Assembly (NCBI GenBank): GCA_019787685.1
Contig: JAHNUO010000005.1
Coordinates: 62,001 to 126,000, forward strand
Source of the DNA: Chiua virens
Taxonomy: Eukaryota > Basidiomycota > Agaricomycetes > Boletales > Boletaceae
Length of the DNA: 64,000 bases
Reading direction: 5' to 3'
In this document: piece after piece, positions 1-12,969 of the stretch
How the letters are laid out: every line of letters begins with the position of its first letter
How positions within the stretch are numbered: the stretch's first letter is position 1
Position numbers and translations under genes: made by a program
Notes under the pieces: generated by a model
What the model was told of the DNA's origin: nothing
The model's input: the letters and a program-made list of their open reading frames with translations, nothing else
Databases searched by the model: none

Positions 1-619
1 TCCGCGTAGACTTTGAGCTCACGACATCTCCTTGTGATAAGATGGCTATACTGTGAAGGCGATGGTAGACGAATGAGAGATTGGTGTACGGTCACCAATG
101 AGAAAGATAGACGGCTTCAGACCTGCGATCCAAAGTCTAGGATCAGAATAGTGTCAAACTGATCGTGAATTTCAGCCATCTTGTATCGACCAGACGATCC
201 TTGGTAGCAGTAAGTGGTTATGGTGTCGAAACGTTGATTCCAAAATTGGATATGTTGCTCAGTTTTGTAATTCGTTTGTATGTATATTACATAATACGTA
301 TGGTTTACGCGATAACAAAATAGTCTAAAGTTCGGACATTTGTCGAATTTCTATACGGTATTGACACAACCATGCTTTGCGTGATTATCTCGCTGCCATT
401 TGTTGGCCCGGCAATGTGCTTGGCACGTACTTGAAAACTATCTGCCACCCTCTTAGACCAGAATGTCCCCGTTGGCTTTCATTCCATTGTTACTCAATTC
501 CGCCCGAGCTGAGCCTTTGGGTGCACACCATCAAACCGATTGTGCAACAGCGACGTGAGTCAGTCTCCCCATGAACGTTCCTAACAGTTAACTCGGTGTT
601 AGATACAGTCTCCAATAGC
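1..619. other. Left-edge stretch without a supported gene
   Basis: No gene can be supported here. The stretch is AT-rich around positions 240-350 and contains only short open frames with no recognisable motif. It may hold the upstream part of the aspartic-protease-like relic that follows. Confidence 0.4.
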
Positions 620-1526
620 CCACTTGTTCCGATATTCAAGTTGTATGGGACACCTCTCAGTTATGTAATCAACACAACCATCAACAAGGTCGCGGTCTAT
701 TCAAGTAGCTGCGTTTTGTGCAGCGGAAACACGTCCTTTCGCCCAACTCTTTCTACTACATTCCAGCCTTAGGTATGCACAGTGAGAAAGCGAGATGATA
801 AGGTAAATAAATAGATTATCCAAAAGTATGACCCCCCTATTTCACGCGTGCTGACAATGACATGTCTGTGTCTTGCTCAGGTCGACTTTGGTTTGTTCCT
901 TTTCCATACCTCACTTGTCACCCATTACCTGATAGATGCACTAGGTCTCGTTGAATCAGGCGGTGATAGTAACCTCAGCTATCTGCTATACAACGAGTGC
1001 ATGGGTATATTCCCCGATCCTCTCAGCGCAACGGCTGCCAGTGCCTCAGAACATTTCCTATCTCAATTATATCCAAGCAACCAGCTTCTTAACCCACTCA
1101 TCGGCATGACGTTCGGCCCTTCCAATCCAAAGATCACGATCGGGGCATTGGACGAGAACGACTGTCAAAGAAACTTGAATTGGGTACCAACCATCATTCC
1201 TAATTCCTCGTGGAAATATGCAACCATAGATACAGGTATTGTCCGCCAAGCCAGCTGCTTGGTTCGATTGGTCGGAAACAACCTCATTGGCCCGTTTCGA
1301 AAGTCTTTGTCGACGTCAGTGTGCCCAATGTTACCACCTATCTCGGTCAAACGGGACACGCTGGTCGGGTCAACTTATTGCAACTATCAACGGTGTGGAT
1401 TATCCCATTGATTCGACAGGAAATCTTTTGCACAGCACATCTCCACTGTGGGGTACCTGTTCTGCTGGACTTGGCGACTCATCGCAACCTTACATCAACT
1501 TGGGTTTGAGGAGTATTTGCTTGTGA
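620..1526 (+). pseudogene. Decayed A1 (pepsin-like) aspartic protease relic
   Basis: Separate frames read like pieces of a pepsin-family protease. Near 630-770 the translation gives YGTPLSYVI followed by NTT and then SSSCVLCSGNTSF, which fits the N-lobe pattern GTP...DTG...C..C.G. The catalytic D-T-G has become N-T-T. Around 1080-1200 the translation has NPKITIGALDEND and LNWVPT, typical of the strand before the second lobe. The next segment changes frame, and no single set of GT-AG introns joins the blocks. An intact family member is about 400 residues with two D-T-G motifs. I read this as a pseudogene or very divergent copy; a poorly resolved multi-exon gene is the alternative. Confidence 0.35.
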
Positions 1527-1810
1527 GAACCGACCTCATTTCATTAATGTTGTTGGTCAGCATATTGCTGACCATCATACAGGGCTTACCGTTTCTCCAG
1601 GGACTCGTGGTCCAGGTACTATGGCTTCGCATTTCCATCTGGAAATATCAACCCCACCACATCACAAATTACGCAAAAATCCGCAGCGACCAATGCCTGG
1701 TGTTCTCGAGTCCCACAGAAACACCTTCGCCGAGCTTTGAGACGGTACAGAACTTGAGCATGCCAGGTGTGGGGAGAGCAGACGATAGTAAATTTATTCG
1801 GAGAGGATGA

Positions 1811-2273
1811 TCTGGGAAATGGCATCGAAGTGGAAGTTGACTGGTTGGCGGTAGCGTTGACTTCTTCCCGTCTCCCTTGACCTGTTAAGTAATTAGCGTC
1901 CCATCGTTTTGAAACAGGCATATGTCCATCGTCGACGCTCGCATAGCGGCGTTGTACAGCAAGTGAAACAGAGAGGGAGACGGCTTAGATTCAAATATGT
2001 ATTCGATAGCTTGAAAATCGGTTCAATCGCGACTTCGTATCTCCCATTCGCAGAATACAGCGCCATAAGTTCTCAAGCACCAGTGGGTTCGAAGTTAGGC
2101 TAGCTGACATGTGAAGCGCCTGCTTGGATGCATAGTAGTAGCAAACAAAGTGGGAAAATGTATGCTGAGTCATCCTGCTCAGTACATTTTGCGTTTGCCC
2201 CGAGAAGTTGTTCAGTGACCCAGTCGGAGCGTAAGTTTCTTCCATCTGGGTGCGGAGGTCGTCTACCTTCCAA
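1811..2273. other. Spacer upstream of Lon
   Basis: I see no gene here. This is the presumed promoter and 5' UTR of the Lon gene, followed by its ATG at 2274. No canonical TATA box is obvious close to that ATG. Confidence 0.4.
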
Positions 2274-5200
2274 ATGCCCTTCGCACGTACCTTTCGTGCC
2301 AGCACCGCGTCGTGTCGTGCGCGTTTGTCGCTTTCTAGACAACTGACGACACCACTACACACAATCCCATTACGACCCACGGTCATACCAAGCTCTTTGA
2401 TTGCAAGCCAGTTGACCAACCAAAGGTTCTTCACGTCTTCAAGACTGTCTTCCGCACGGTCGTCGCCCCTCCTACACTACCCACGCTGGCCGAACAACAA
2501 GTCAGACGACCCCACCGACGTCGCCGAACCGGACGAATCCGAAGCACCCGAGTCGTCGGACAACAAGGATGGTGACCATGTACAATTGGAAAGCTCGCAG
2601 GATGAGAATTCTGCGGGTTCCTCAGCTAGTTCACCCCCTTCGTCCTCAAGCGGGGACAGCAGCGACCCAGCTGATTCCCAACCACCTTCCCCTCAACGTC
2701 CTCCCACTCCTAGTTCGATAGCCAAACAGTCCGTCCCCGAAGTATATCCACAGGTCCTTGCTCTCCCGATTGCTCGTCGCCCTCTCTTCCCCGGTTTCTA
2801 CAAGGCTGTTGTCGTTCGCAATCCTGCTGTAGTCACTGCTATCAAGGAGATGATGAAGCGTGGCCAACCCTACCTTGGTGCTTTCCTTCTCAAAGATGAG
2901 AATACGGACAGCGACGTCATCACGGATATTAATTCGGTTCACCCGGTCGGCGTTTTTGCTCAGATTACCAGCGTATTTTCTGCGAATACAGGTTCTGGCG
3001 AGGAGAAGGAAGAAGGTCTCACGGCTGTCTTATACCCTCATCGACGGATAAAAATCACAGAGTTGCTCAAAGCTGGAGAACAGCCACCACTCGTTAATGT
3101 TGCTCCCGAAGATGCTCAAACTGTAACACCGCCGGAGACTCCGCCTCCGTCCCCCGAATATGCCAAAGGCGAGGTTTCCAAGATTCCTCCTGGTAGGTAT
3201 TCGATGATATGGCTCCCGTAGGTGTGACTCTGATATGACGACAGGTCCAGTACAGACGTCGTTCTTGCACAACCACGCCATTTCAATCGTTCAAGTCGAG
3301 AACCTCCATACCCAACCCTACAACAAAGATGACCAGTACATTCGCGCATTTATGTCTGAAATCGTCTCTGTTTTCAAGGACATTGCTCAACTCAACCCAC
3401 TGTTCCGCGATCAGATTACCAACTTTTCGATCAATCAAGTCGCTTCGAATGTCTTTGATGAGCCCGACAAGCTTGCGGACTTTGCAGCGGCTGTGTCAAG
3501 TGGTGAGGTGGGCGAACTTCAGGATGTATTGGAAAGTCTCGCAGTGGAGGACCGTCTTCGCAAAGCGCTCTTAGTACTGAAGAAAGAGCTCATCAATGCC
3601 CAGCTGCAGAGCAAGATCTCTCGCGACGTCGATAGCAAAATTGCGAAGAGGCAACGCGAGTACTACTTGATGGAACAACTCAAAGGCATCAAGAAGGAAC
3701 TCGGCATGGAGTCAGATGGCAAGGACAAGCTCATCGAGAAGTTCAAGGAGCGGGCCACTGCGTTGAAAATGCCGGAGGGTGTTCGAAAGGTCTTCGATGA
3801 AGAACTAAATAAACTTATGGGTTTGGAACCTGCGGCTTCGGAAGCAAACGTGACTCGCAACTATCTTGAATGGCTCACTCAGGTTAGTTTTGGTTTCCTC
3901 CCGGTGTTCGTGTCTTCATTTTCTCTCCAGATCCCCTGGGGTCAGCATTCTCCCGAGAACTACTCCATTACACACGCTCAGAAGGTTCTCGACGAAGATC
4001 ACTACGGCCTGAAGGACGTTAAAGATCGTATCCTCGAATTCCTTGCTGTTGGTAAACTTCGTGGAACGGTCGAAGGCAAGATCATTTGTCTAGTCGGTCC
4101 TCCTGGTGTTGGCAAAACTTCCATTGGTAAATCCATTGCACGTGCCTTGAGCAGACAATTTTTCCGGTTCTCGGTTGGTGGCTTAACAGATGTTGCTGAG
4201 ATCAAAGGGCATCGGAGGACATACGTCGGTGCGCTTCCTGGAAAGATTATCCAAGCGTTGAAGAGGGTGGGTACAGAGAATCCATTGGTACTTATCGATG
4301 AGGTGGACAAGATCGGAAGAGGGATCAACGGGGACCCTGCGAGCGCATTGTTGGAGATGCTCGATCCCGAGCAGAACAATGGGTTCTTGGACCATTAGTA
4401 CGTCTTGGTTTCTCCTCTTACTAGGGTTGTGGACTAACCACACGTACAGTATGGATGTCCCCGTCGACCTCTCCCGTGTTCTCTTTGTTTGCACAGGTGA
4501 GTATTGACAATCTTCTCGCCACAAGAAATGCACTCAAGCCTCGTCTTGAAGCGAACACCCTTGATACTATCCCCGCTCCCTTGCTTGATCGAATGGAAGT
4601 TCTTGAAGTCAGTGGTTACGTCTCGGAAGAGAAGTGCGTCATAGCGGAGAAGTACCTTGGTCCTCAAGCAAAGGAGGCTTCTGGTCTTAAAAATGCGGAC
4701 GTCCTTCTTGACCCATCAACCGTAGATGTGCTCATCAAGTATTATTGCCGCGAGAGTGGGGTTCGAAACCTGAAGAAGCACATTGACAAGGTACGATTCT
4801 ACGGAAACCTCGTTTCAACATCTTATTCTTTCTCTGGGGCTTCTCACAGATATACCGGAAAGCAGCGCTGAAGCTGATCCTAGATCTTGGGGAGGATGTG
4901 TTCCCTGAACCGACACCAAGTCCCGCCAAAGTATCCAGTGCGGAATTGAAGACCGTAGAATCTCAAGAGCCACAACCGCATGAAACGATCAACGAAACCT
5001 CGACGCAAACACCAGAGCAATCAGAACACAAAACTGTTACGACCCAAGAACGCCAACCACTCAAAGTCCCCGAGCATATTCATGTCAGGATCACCCCGGA
5101 AAACCTCAAAGATTACGTCGGTCCTCCTGTGTATCACAAGGACAGGATGTATGTCGCGCCCCCGCCACCTGGCGTTAGTACGGGTCTCGGCTATCTGGGA

Positions 5201-5876
5201 AATGGGTCAGGTGCTGTCATGCCCGTCGAAGCCACGGTAAGCACGTGGCCTGTATTTGCGTAGCAACCTGAGCTGACGCGTAGCTTTAGAGCATGCCAGG
5301 AAAAGGTGGTCTACAGCTGACTGGCAAACTTGGTGAAGTCATCCGGGAAAGTGCCCAGATTGGTTTGAGTTGGGTCAAAGCACATGCGTATGAACTTGGG
5401 ATAACCAAGTCACCGGACGAGCAATTCTTGACTGATCGTGATATCCACGTGCATATGCCCGAGGGGAGTATTGGCAAGGAGGGACCGAGCGCTGGGACCG
5501 CTATCTTGTCTGCCTTTGTCTCACTCTTTACGAAGACACAGGTACATCCCGACATTGGTGAGCATTTCTTGATCACTTGTCGGGCACGTCATTGAACGTA
5601 CGTCCCACGTGTTTAGCGATGACCGGCGAAATATCGCTGGTGGGTCAAGTTCTTCCCGTTGGTGGGCTGAAGGAGAAGATTCTTGCGGCTCACCGAGCGG
5701 GGATCAAGACGATCCTAGCACCCGCCGCCAATCGTGCTGACATTGAGGAGAACGTTCCGGAGAGCGTCAAGACTGGCATCCGTTTTGTGTACGTGGAGGA
5801 CGTGAAGGAGGTGCTGCACGAGGTCTTCAAAGGAGAACCTGTCGCCGAACGATGGAAAGACACGTTATCGATATGA
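2274..5876 (+). CDS. PIM1: Mitochondrial Lon protease (PIM1/LONP1)
   Basis: ATP-dependent serine protease of the mitochondrial matrix that degrades misfolded proteins. Eight exons: 2274-3192, 3245-3882, 3931-4397, 4450-4496, 4552-4790, 4850-5236, 5290-5557 and 5617-5876. All phases agree and give 1074 residues, a normal length for fungal Lon. The N-terminus is Arg/Ser-rich like a matrix-targeting presequence, followed by an acidic, Ser-rich linker. The LON substrate domain comes next, then Walker [10 protein letters not shown] near residue 575 and Walker [10 protein letters not shown] near 640. The proteolytic Ser lies in GPSAG near 967 and the catalytic Lys in GGLKEK near 1007. The ATG at 2274 is the first in frame; a GTG lies eight codons upstream. 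An insert rich in Pro, Glu and Gln separates the AAA+ and protease domains. The third intron-like segment (3883-3930) is in frame, so retention would not truncate the protein. Confidence 0.95.
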
Positions 5877-8800
5877 ACGCGCTATGGGTCGATGATTACG
5901 AAACAACCCGAGGCTGAGGATGTGGTGTGCGACGTGCTGCGTGCGTTGGGAGTTGACTTTTACCTTAGATCTTCTAATGGCGTAGAGTCTACTGTTTTCT
6001 GGGCCGACGATGTCTGCTAGACCTGACCTTGGATGCGACCTTGGAACTGGACCGGAGATGGTTCAGAACATGCCCGCTTTCGCTCGTTTCTTTTCACGCA
6101 CGAGATGACACACTTACACATCCTTTCGTTTGCATGGCAATTCATAGAGCACAACACAGTCATCCTTTCGTTTTCGTTTCGCTCTCTTACTTCCTCTACT
6201 ATCTATATCTACATAAACCCTCATCTCATCTTATGTATAACTACGCACCTCGTTCAACCCCAACTCAATGGACCTGTTGGAAATTCGCGTTTTTCACATG
6301 GGAAAACCAGCTCTCCTAATCAGTTATACCACCACTGAGGTTCCCTGAGTCGCTCCGGTTGTCTCAGCTGACATGTCAATCATGACGCATGACGCATGAT
6401 GCCGGTCCCGCAGTCACTGGGCCTGGTCGCACGTTCTGGATGATCTGTTTCCGGAAACAAAACAACATAAAAGCGCCGGAGATCTACAGATCTACGTTGT
6501 AGGTCCAGCAGCCAAACAACGCAGCTATGGATAACGATCAGTGATAGCGCATCGATGCCATGGGCTCAGTTGAGTGATAGCACCCGCCAATCTGATGCGA
6601 TATAAAGCGGCTCGGTTGAGGGAGCGCTTGGGATCACCGACCCTGATGGGTATGTACCCTCGAAAAATGGCCATCGTCATGCTGGCGTCTCCCTCCCAGA
6701 CCACTTATCAGTGGACGATCCCTTCATGGTGCTCATCCGGTCCCCTCGGCCCGAGTCAGCGATCCGAGTGCATGCCAGTGATTCAAGTTGGCACTTATGC
6801 AAGTCACCTCTGGACGTTGTATCCAAAATAGACCTCGGTGGGCCGATCGACACCGTGACTTGAAGTTGGCTTTGCCATGATAGGCTGCTTGTACTTGCGT
6901 CAAGTTGGTTGGAGCTCACTTGTTGCGTTGTCCATCATTCCTTGGTTTCAGGTCCACCCAGAGGCGGATGAATTGGACTGGTCCTTAAACTCTGCCAACG
7001 ATCATTACATATGGCTCGGAGCGTTGGACTTATTTACGTCCAACGACCCCATTTGAAATGCAGACGTCCCCACATGAGCCAGGGGCGACACGAGGAGGTC
7101 GCGCGACGGGACAGAAACGCGCCATCCTGTATAAGTATATCTATTTAAGGGGCACATAGCCTGTCGTGACGAGGACATCTCGGAGTCGATTTATTTATAT
7201 GCAAACATTGGAGAGGTTCGAATTTCAATCGTCCTTGACAACATTGTATTCAGATCCACCCCCTATTTCTGCTTCGCGAGCCACACCCATATATATCTGC
7301 GGCTGCAGTTGGTTGCTGCCTGACGTACTCATTTCAGCTCGGCAGGACACCTGTTGTGAGGGGATCAAACCCATGGATTTGCCGTCATATTTTTGGGCAA
7401 GACAAACTGAAACGCGCTGCGTGTGGCGTCCAGTCGATGCAGCAACTGCAAGTCTGGGCCTAGCGTGTCAGATATCGGTATGCCGACCCTAGTGGCGTTG
7501 AATTATGTTTTGAATGTAAAAATGCTGTTCGTTTGTTTTCCCCAGCGTGTTCCGGCCTAAACACCATATATTCGATGGCTTGGTGTCAAGTAATATGAGG
7601 TATTTTCAGCAGCTCGGATGCTGTACGTGGGTTACATGAAATCCATGGCAGTGCGCCCAGCGATTTTGCCATGCTGTGGCCGCCCCACAAGGACGCACGC
7701 ACGCAAGGTTGTCGATCACTGCGAAGAAGCACGGATGGACGTGATTGGCTCGGAAGGTCCGCGTCTATCCTACCAACTCCCGGATGTGGCTTCCAATCCT
7801 GATTCGCCTCCGAGCCTCCTTGGATTCTGCGATGCTTGTCGGAAAGGCTATCTTTGCGGATCTCTAGACGTGTGCTTCTAACCGAGAGTACGCATCGATG
7901 TAGCTCCGGACAACCCACGTTGGCGAGAAATGCGGCGGAAAAGAGGGACGTGATTGGGCGGCAAATGTGGTCTAGGCCAGGTGCCATAATCAGTTCCCCT
8001 GGACTGGCAGACGTCTAACTCCACAAATGAGGGACAAACGGCCGCGCGCCCTGGACCCGGTAAATGTTGAAAGAGCCGGAGAAGCCGTCCTGTGAGCTTT
8101 CTCCTTGGCTTTCGGATGGCAAACGAATCCGTACACTGGAACTTGGCCGTCGTGGGCACACTATGCAAGGGTGGATCAGAAAGGAAACACGTGGGATTAC
8201 TTTTTTGGGGTCGTGTCGTCGTATCTATCAAACGCATTATGAGCTGGGGAACGGAACATGTAACTGATCGGACCCACGCTTCATACTTGGCGAGTCGCAT
8301 CCAGCCTAAGTTGTGTGTGATTGTGTACGTTTCGCGTATCGATCGGTTCCCGTTGTCCAGCTCTAGGATGGAACCGAAATGAGGTGCGACATGCTGGAGT
8401 ACCCCACACTCGGTCTGTGATGGCAGTCGACCTGGAGGGCCGTCGCACCTCAGATCGGTCTTTCCACGACCGGCTCGAAGGACAGGGTCGGGTGAATCAA
8501 GCAGTGACTTGCTGCTCATTAGGGTGTCAGCTGAGTGCATCGTTGTCGAGTTTCAGTGGTAATTTACGGTTTCAAGGAATGTGGAGAGGGCAGCACGGTA
8601 TGTTCCGAAGCTCAGAGTTCCTTTGACTACGAGGTGAGTGTTACCACCAAGACCTGGATGTATCGGGTAGAATCGGAATGAGGACCAATGGGAGTGTGGG
8701 GAGGGGGCGGAGATTACGAAAGGGGTGAAAAGGAAATTGGAGATAAAAAATGATTCACATGATTCGGAGAGAGACGATCCAGTGAGGACAACGAAACGAG

Positions 8801-9125
8801 GAGGAATAAATAATAATAAATTGTAATTGGTTAGCGTAGTCGGGCCGAGGTTGTTTAGCTGTTTTGGTACATAGACGGGAGTAATTTCCAAGTTGCATGC
8901 CAGCCAGTGCAGCTCACACTGAGGCTGTCTCGTCATCAGCCCTCTCTCACAACCCCATCTCTAACACGCCCGTCGTTCACCCGTCGTGCACGGATCACTC
9001 ACCTCATCTCATCAAGGAACCGTGATTGTTTCAACAATCTCTTTCCGACCCATCCGTCTGGGGTTTTCCTCTTTCTTCCAAGGCACTGATTATATATCCC
9101 TCCCTTTATTCCCCCTTCTTTCCAC
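5877..9125. other. 3.2 kb intergenic region
   Basis: Only overlapping short frames on both strands, with no recognisable domain, codon signal or repeat. It includes the 3' UTR of Lon and the upstream region of the DUF1752/DUF3295 gene. Pyrimidine-rich tracts just before 9126 suit a fungal promoter and 5' UTR. I found no tRNA or transposon end. Confidence 0.4.
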
Positions 9126-11897
9126 ATGCTGGCCACCTTCCCTGTCCCCATCCTCTCCATCACTGCAGACGCAGTCAGGGATCTCCAAGGCCAGGACACC
9201 CTCTACGGTCTCTGGACAGGTCAGTCTTCTATCCGCTTCAAATCCCAACACGTCATATCTGACTTTATCAGTCTTTACAAAGTGTAAAGAGTCTGTTCAC
9301 GATGGCCGCCGTCTAGAGAATATCTCTTGGCGGTTATGGTATCGCGAACTCACCCAGGCACAGGGTCTCTACCATCCACCCATCCCAGAGATCGTAACCC
9401 CCCATCCGAAGGACGAACGATTCCAACGCTCCTCCTACTTCCCACCCCACCCCAGCGAGAAGGTCTCTCCACCACATGGTAAGCCGCTCTGCCGTAAACT
9501 TGCTTACTCCAGCCCAATCCGAACATCGCTCATGTTTCGGTCTTTGCCTTTCTTGTAGTCCTCTCCTCGGGGTTGCCCTCCCCTTCTGATCAGGCATCGC
9601 CATCCCCGTTACCATCCCCAATGCCCACAATGATTCCCCCGTCGACGCCGGAGCGCCCACGAATATCACCGCATGTCCCTGCATCCACCAGTTCCTGCGT
9701 CCGCGGCAAACCGTCTCCCCGCGTCGGCCGCTTGATTGTTGATATGTTATCCAATCAATTTTCTCCCCCTCAACGGAAGCCGAATACCGCCTCTCTCTCC
9801 ACCATGGCAGTATTGTCAACACCGCCGCCAACGCTGCAGCCACCACGGTCTTGCGAACCTAACGTGCCACTCGTCCAACTGCCTGCAACCCCCGAGGGAC
9901 CGTTTCCACGCGTTATTGTCGTTAATCCGACTCCGCATCCGACCCCACCCACCACGCCGATATTACATGATGATACGCCTGGTGCCCCACAACCACCGTC
10001 CACGTTCCTTTTACCACCCTTACCCCCGCCCGCCCTCAGACCGCCAGTGCCCGCTGCGGAAACCCAGGCACAGCAACAATCACGACCCTCTTGTTTACTG
10101 ATGCCTAGGGAGCCCCCCCTGCCTCATACTTCAGCACGCAATACCGATGCTGGATCCTTGGCAAGGCAGGACCGTCGATTTTTCCTTCAACAATCTCCCG
10201 AAGATGCCTCGCCCGAAAGGGGAGATGGCTCGACCGCGAGTGGAAAGTCCCCGTCTGACTTGTTCGATGCAAGTAGCGTCGCTTCAAGCCAGATGAAGAG
10301 TATCATGACCGACATGGACGTTGATCATAGTAAAAAGGAAGATCATCTCGAAGATGAGGAGGAAGAGGACGAGGATGATCGGCGATCGGCGACTGCTGCG
10401 TCTACCGGGGCGAGACAGTCAACACATGGCCGTCAGAATAAGCCGAAAAGGGGAAAGGAAGTTGGGAAGCGTCCTCTAATGAAGCGGTCGCATTCGGCAA
10501 AACACGTTCCGCCGTCAATAGTCAGGAAGCTATCAGCGCAACAGCAGCCTCCCCAATCGGAGCGTGCAGAAAAGAAGGGCGCCATGTTTAACATTGGTTC
10601 GGGGTCTTCGAATGGGTCGAGGTCGGCAAATGGCTCAACGGGCAAGGCCCCTGCCAAAACCACCTCCCTAATGAACGGGTTCACGACCATTCAACCGTCA
10701 AAGGTATCTCCTCCGAAGGCGCCACCGCCTGTCATGCCCAAAGGATTTGTTAATGGTCGCGTCCCTGCCGGCAAAGTTGTACCGAACGGCGACGCGAAAG
10801 CGAACGCGGCGGGCAACGTGAATGGCAACGTGAATGGCAATGCAAATGCAAATGCCCAATCGCGGAAGACGATCGTTGTCGCGAATACGTCATCGGAGTA
10901 CGAGACAACGGATGGGGAAGACTCTGAAGAGTGGGCATCCGAGGAGATGGACACAGGTGACAAGGCGCGCGAAGCAGAGGAGACTCGATTACGAGAAGCT
11001 GCACTGGAAGTACAGCGACAGCGCGATCTGTTTGCCAAAGTCCCCAAGCGCTCGTATTCGAATCTCAATCGCACGCAATCGGGGCTATTGTCGCAGCTGA
11101 TGAACCCGAACCCTACGATCTTCCCATCGAATCATCCGTATCGGATCACTCGGTCGTCGGCTGATATTTCACGCCAGTATCAGCAGCCGCAGGCACCCGT
11201 ACCACAGAGGAGTACCAGTGCTTATGCTCCGCCACGGCTATCCACGACTAAGAGTGCTGCGGCGGTCCCGATGGCGGCGCAGATCACTGCTATCAGCAGT
11301 TCGCGACCACCGTCGTCTGCTGTGAAGCGGCAGGAGAGCGAAAAGAACGGGTACCGGCCCAAGGGACCACCCAAAGAGCAGGAGATGGAAGATGACAGTG
11401 GTGATGATGCGGATGACAAAATTCAAATGTCGCAGAGTGTTGCACAGCAGAGATTGCAAGCACTGATATCACGCCGCAGTTTGGAGCAAAGCACGTCAAC
11501 CCGTGTTATCCAGCCTGTTGCGGTTGAGGTGGGACCGGGCGTGGCGAGTACGATGACGGCGCCTATTCCACTAGGGCATCCATATAATCTTCCCGCTGCT
11601 GCGCCGCCCATGACGCCGCGGACTACTCGGCGACGGATGCTCAAGACGGAGCTATCGGAGAGTATGCGGCGACAATTACTTTGGGAGCGACAGGTTAGTA
11701 GCAACACGAATCCTGCACTGACAGCGCGGAGAACAAGTCAAGGAATGAGCGGTCTGCGACCACTTAGTACGACGACGAGCAGTCAGGGCATCTCCGAGGG
11801 GAGACCTTCTGAGGCGCAGGACAAGGAAGAACGAAGACGTCGCGCCATGGCACGGAACCGAAGTTGGGCCGACGACTACCATTATTCGGGATGGTGA
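9126..11897 (+). CDS. DUF1752/DUF3295 regulator, Mks1-like
   Basis: Exons 9126-9219, 9272-9478 and 9559-11897 join in phase to give 879 residues. Residues about 28-50 read LYGLWT, VFTKCK and GRRLENISWRLWYRE. This is the fungal 'AreA GATA-like' DUF1752 signature, which is not a zinc finger. Near the C-terminus, TRRRMLKTELSESMRRQL and LLWERQ match the DUF3295 helix. Between them lie about 700 disordered residues: Pro-rich, an acidic block (EDEEEEDEDD), basic stretches (KPKRGKEVGKRP) and an Asn/Gly/Ala run. The family includes yeast Mks1, a negative regulator of retrograde and Ras-cAMP signalling, so a role in nutrient or nitrogen signalling is inferred. The start at 9126 puts the DUF1752 motif close to the N-terminus, as in relatives. 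Confidence 0.8.
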
Positions 11898-12969
11898 AAG
11901 GGACCTTCGATTTCGATCTTGGCAGCACATCGGATCTTGTAATTATCTGGACATCTTGCGGCTTCGTCACCTCGCTTTCGGTCGTCATCTCGAACTATGC
12001 GAAACATAACTGGTTCAAACTCATACTTCATTGACGTCCTGCTGTCATTTCCGTACTCTAGTGTATGCGCGTGTATTGACCAGGTGTGTGACTACACTTG
12101 TGGAACTTCGGGTTGGTGAGTTGGATTATGATCCCGTTTTGTTATACCATTTTGGTTGCGCATACTGGGATTCCTTTTTTTCTTTTCTTTTTCTTTTTTT
12201 CCTCCTCGCATTCCAAGTCGCATGTTTTCAGTAGTCCCACAATATTCCCAACTGTCCATTTACGATGTAATAATAGTCAACCGTCGGTAGTATATAGTCT
12301 TCTTACTTGTTATTTTTCTTTTTCTATTTTCTTTTCGTTACGCGGAGGGAATCTTTCAGTTGACAAGTAATCATCGTCAACTTTCTTTTCGATTTTGCAT
12401 GCATGCTTTCAACATCACTGGTATCGTATCGCGCCTCGCTGTTTTTAGGTGTTTCCGGGCTCTAGTTTTTAGTGCGCTGGTCAACGTACTTCTTGGGGGA
12501 AGAGGCGACGTTGTTCTAATTATGCTATTGGGTGCAAGTCCATTGGTGTTGGAGATAAGTAGTGTCCCGCGGTCGTATTTTTGAACTCGGAGGAGTGGGT
12601 CGGTCATCAGAATGTCACATCAACTTTTTTTTTTCTTGACAGCGCTACGCACATATGGTTTGAGACTGCCTGTCAATGGGGAATAGTTTCATATGGCGAG
12701 TCGACAGGTGGCTACCAGAACGAATGTGATTCGTGCGCGTTTAGGTTCATGTGTCAAGTCAATCGCATGCCGATGCCGCGATGACGACCAGCGCTTACAC
12801 AGCCACAGCCGTCGGCCAATCCGCACGCAAGGCGCCACACACACGATATAATAACTCTCACTGTTCCACGTACTGCGACACCATTACATTGACTTCGTCA
12901 TTCCCTACAGAACATCGTACTTGAGTCATTGAGTGCAGGCATAGACGACGCTGAACCACCGGTTCGATC
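11898..12969. other. Spacer between two regulator genes
   Basis: No gene is supported. Several T-rich runs (12170-12210, 12305-12345, 12626-12637) fit 3' UTR and promoter sequence. It contains the upstream region of the zinc-cluster factor. Confidence 0.4.

Noticed and set aside
2250..2273. GTG start for Lon eight codons upstream.
   Set aside because: Nuclear fungal genes rarely start at GTG; ATG 2274 is in frame and begins a normal presequence.
4760..4772. GGTTCGAAACC looks like a tRNA B-box.
   Set aside because: It lies inside a Lon exon with a continuous frame, and no A-box or cloverleaf fits around it.
5877..9125. Many open frames of 60-220 codons on both strands.
   Set aside because: They overlap in several frames and lack ATG context, domain motifs or phase-consistent introns, as expected from GC-balanced non-coding DNA.
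11696..11730. Possible intron (GTTAGT...ACAG) near the DUF3295 motif.
   Set aside because: It would be about 30 nt, shorter than every other intron in the window, and the frame is open without it.
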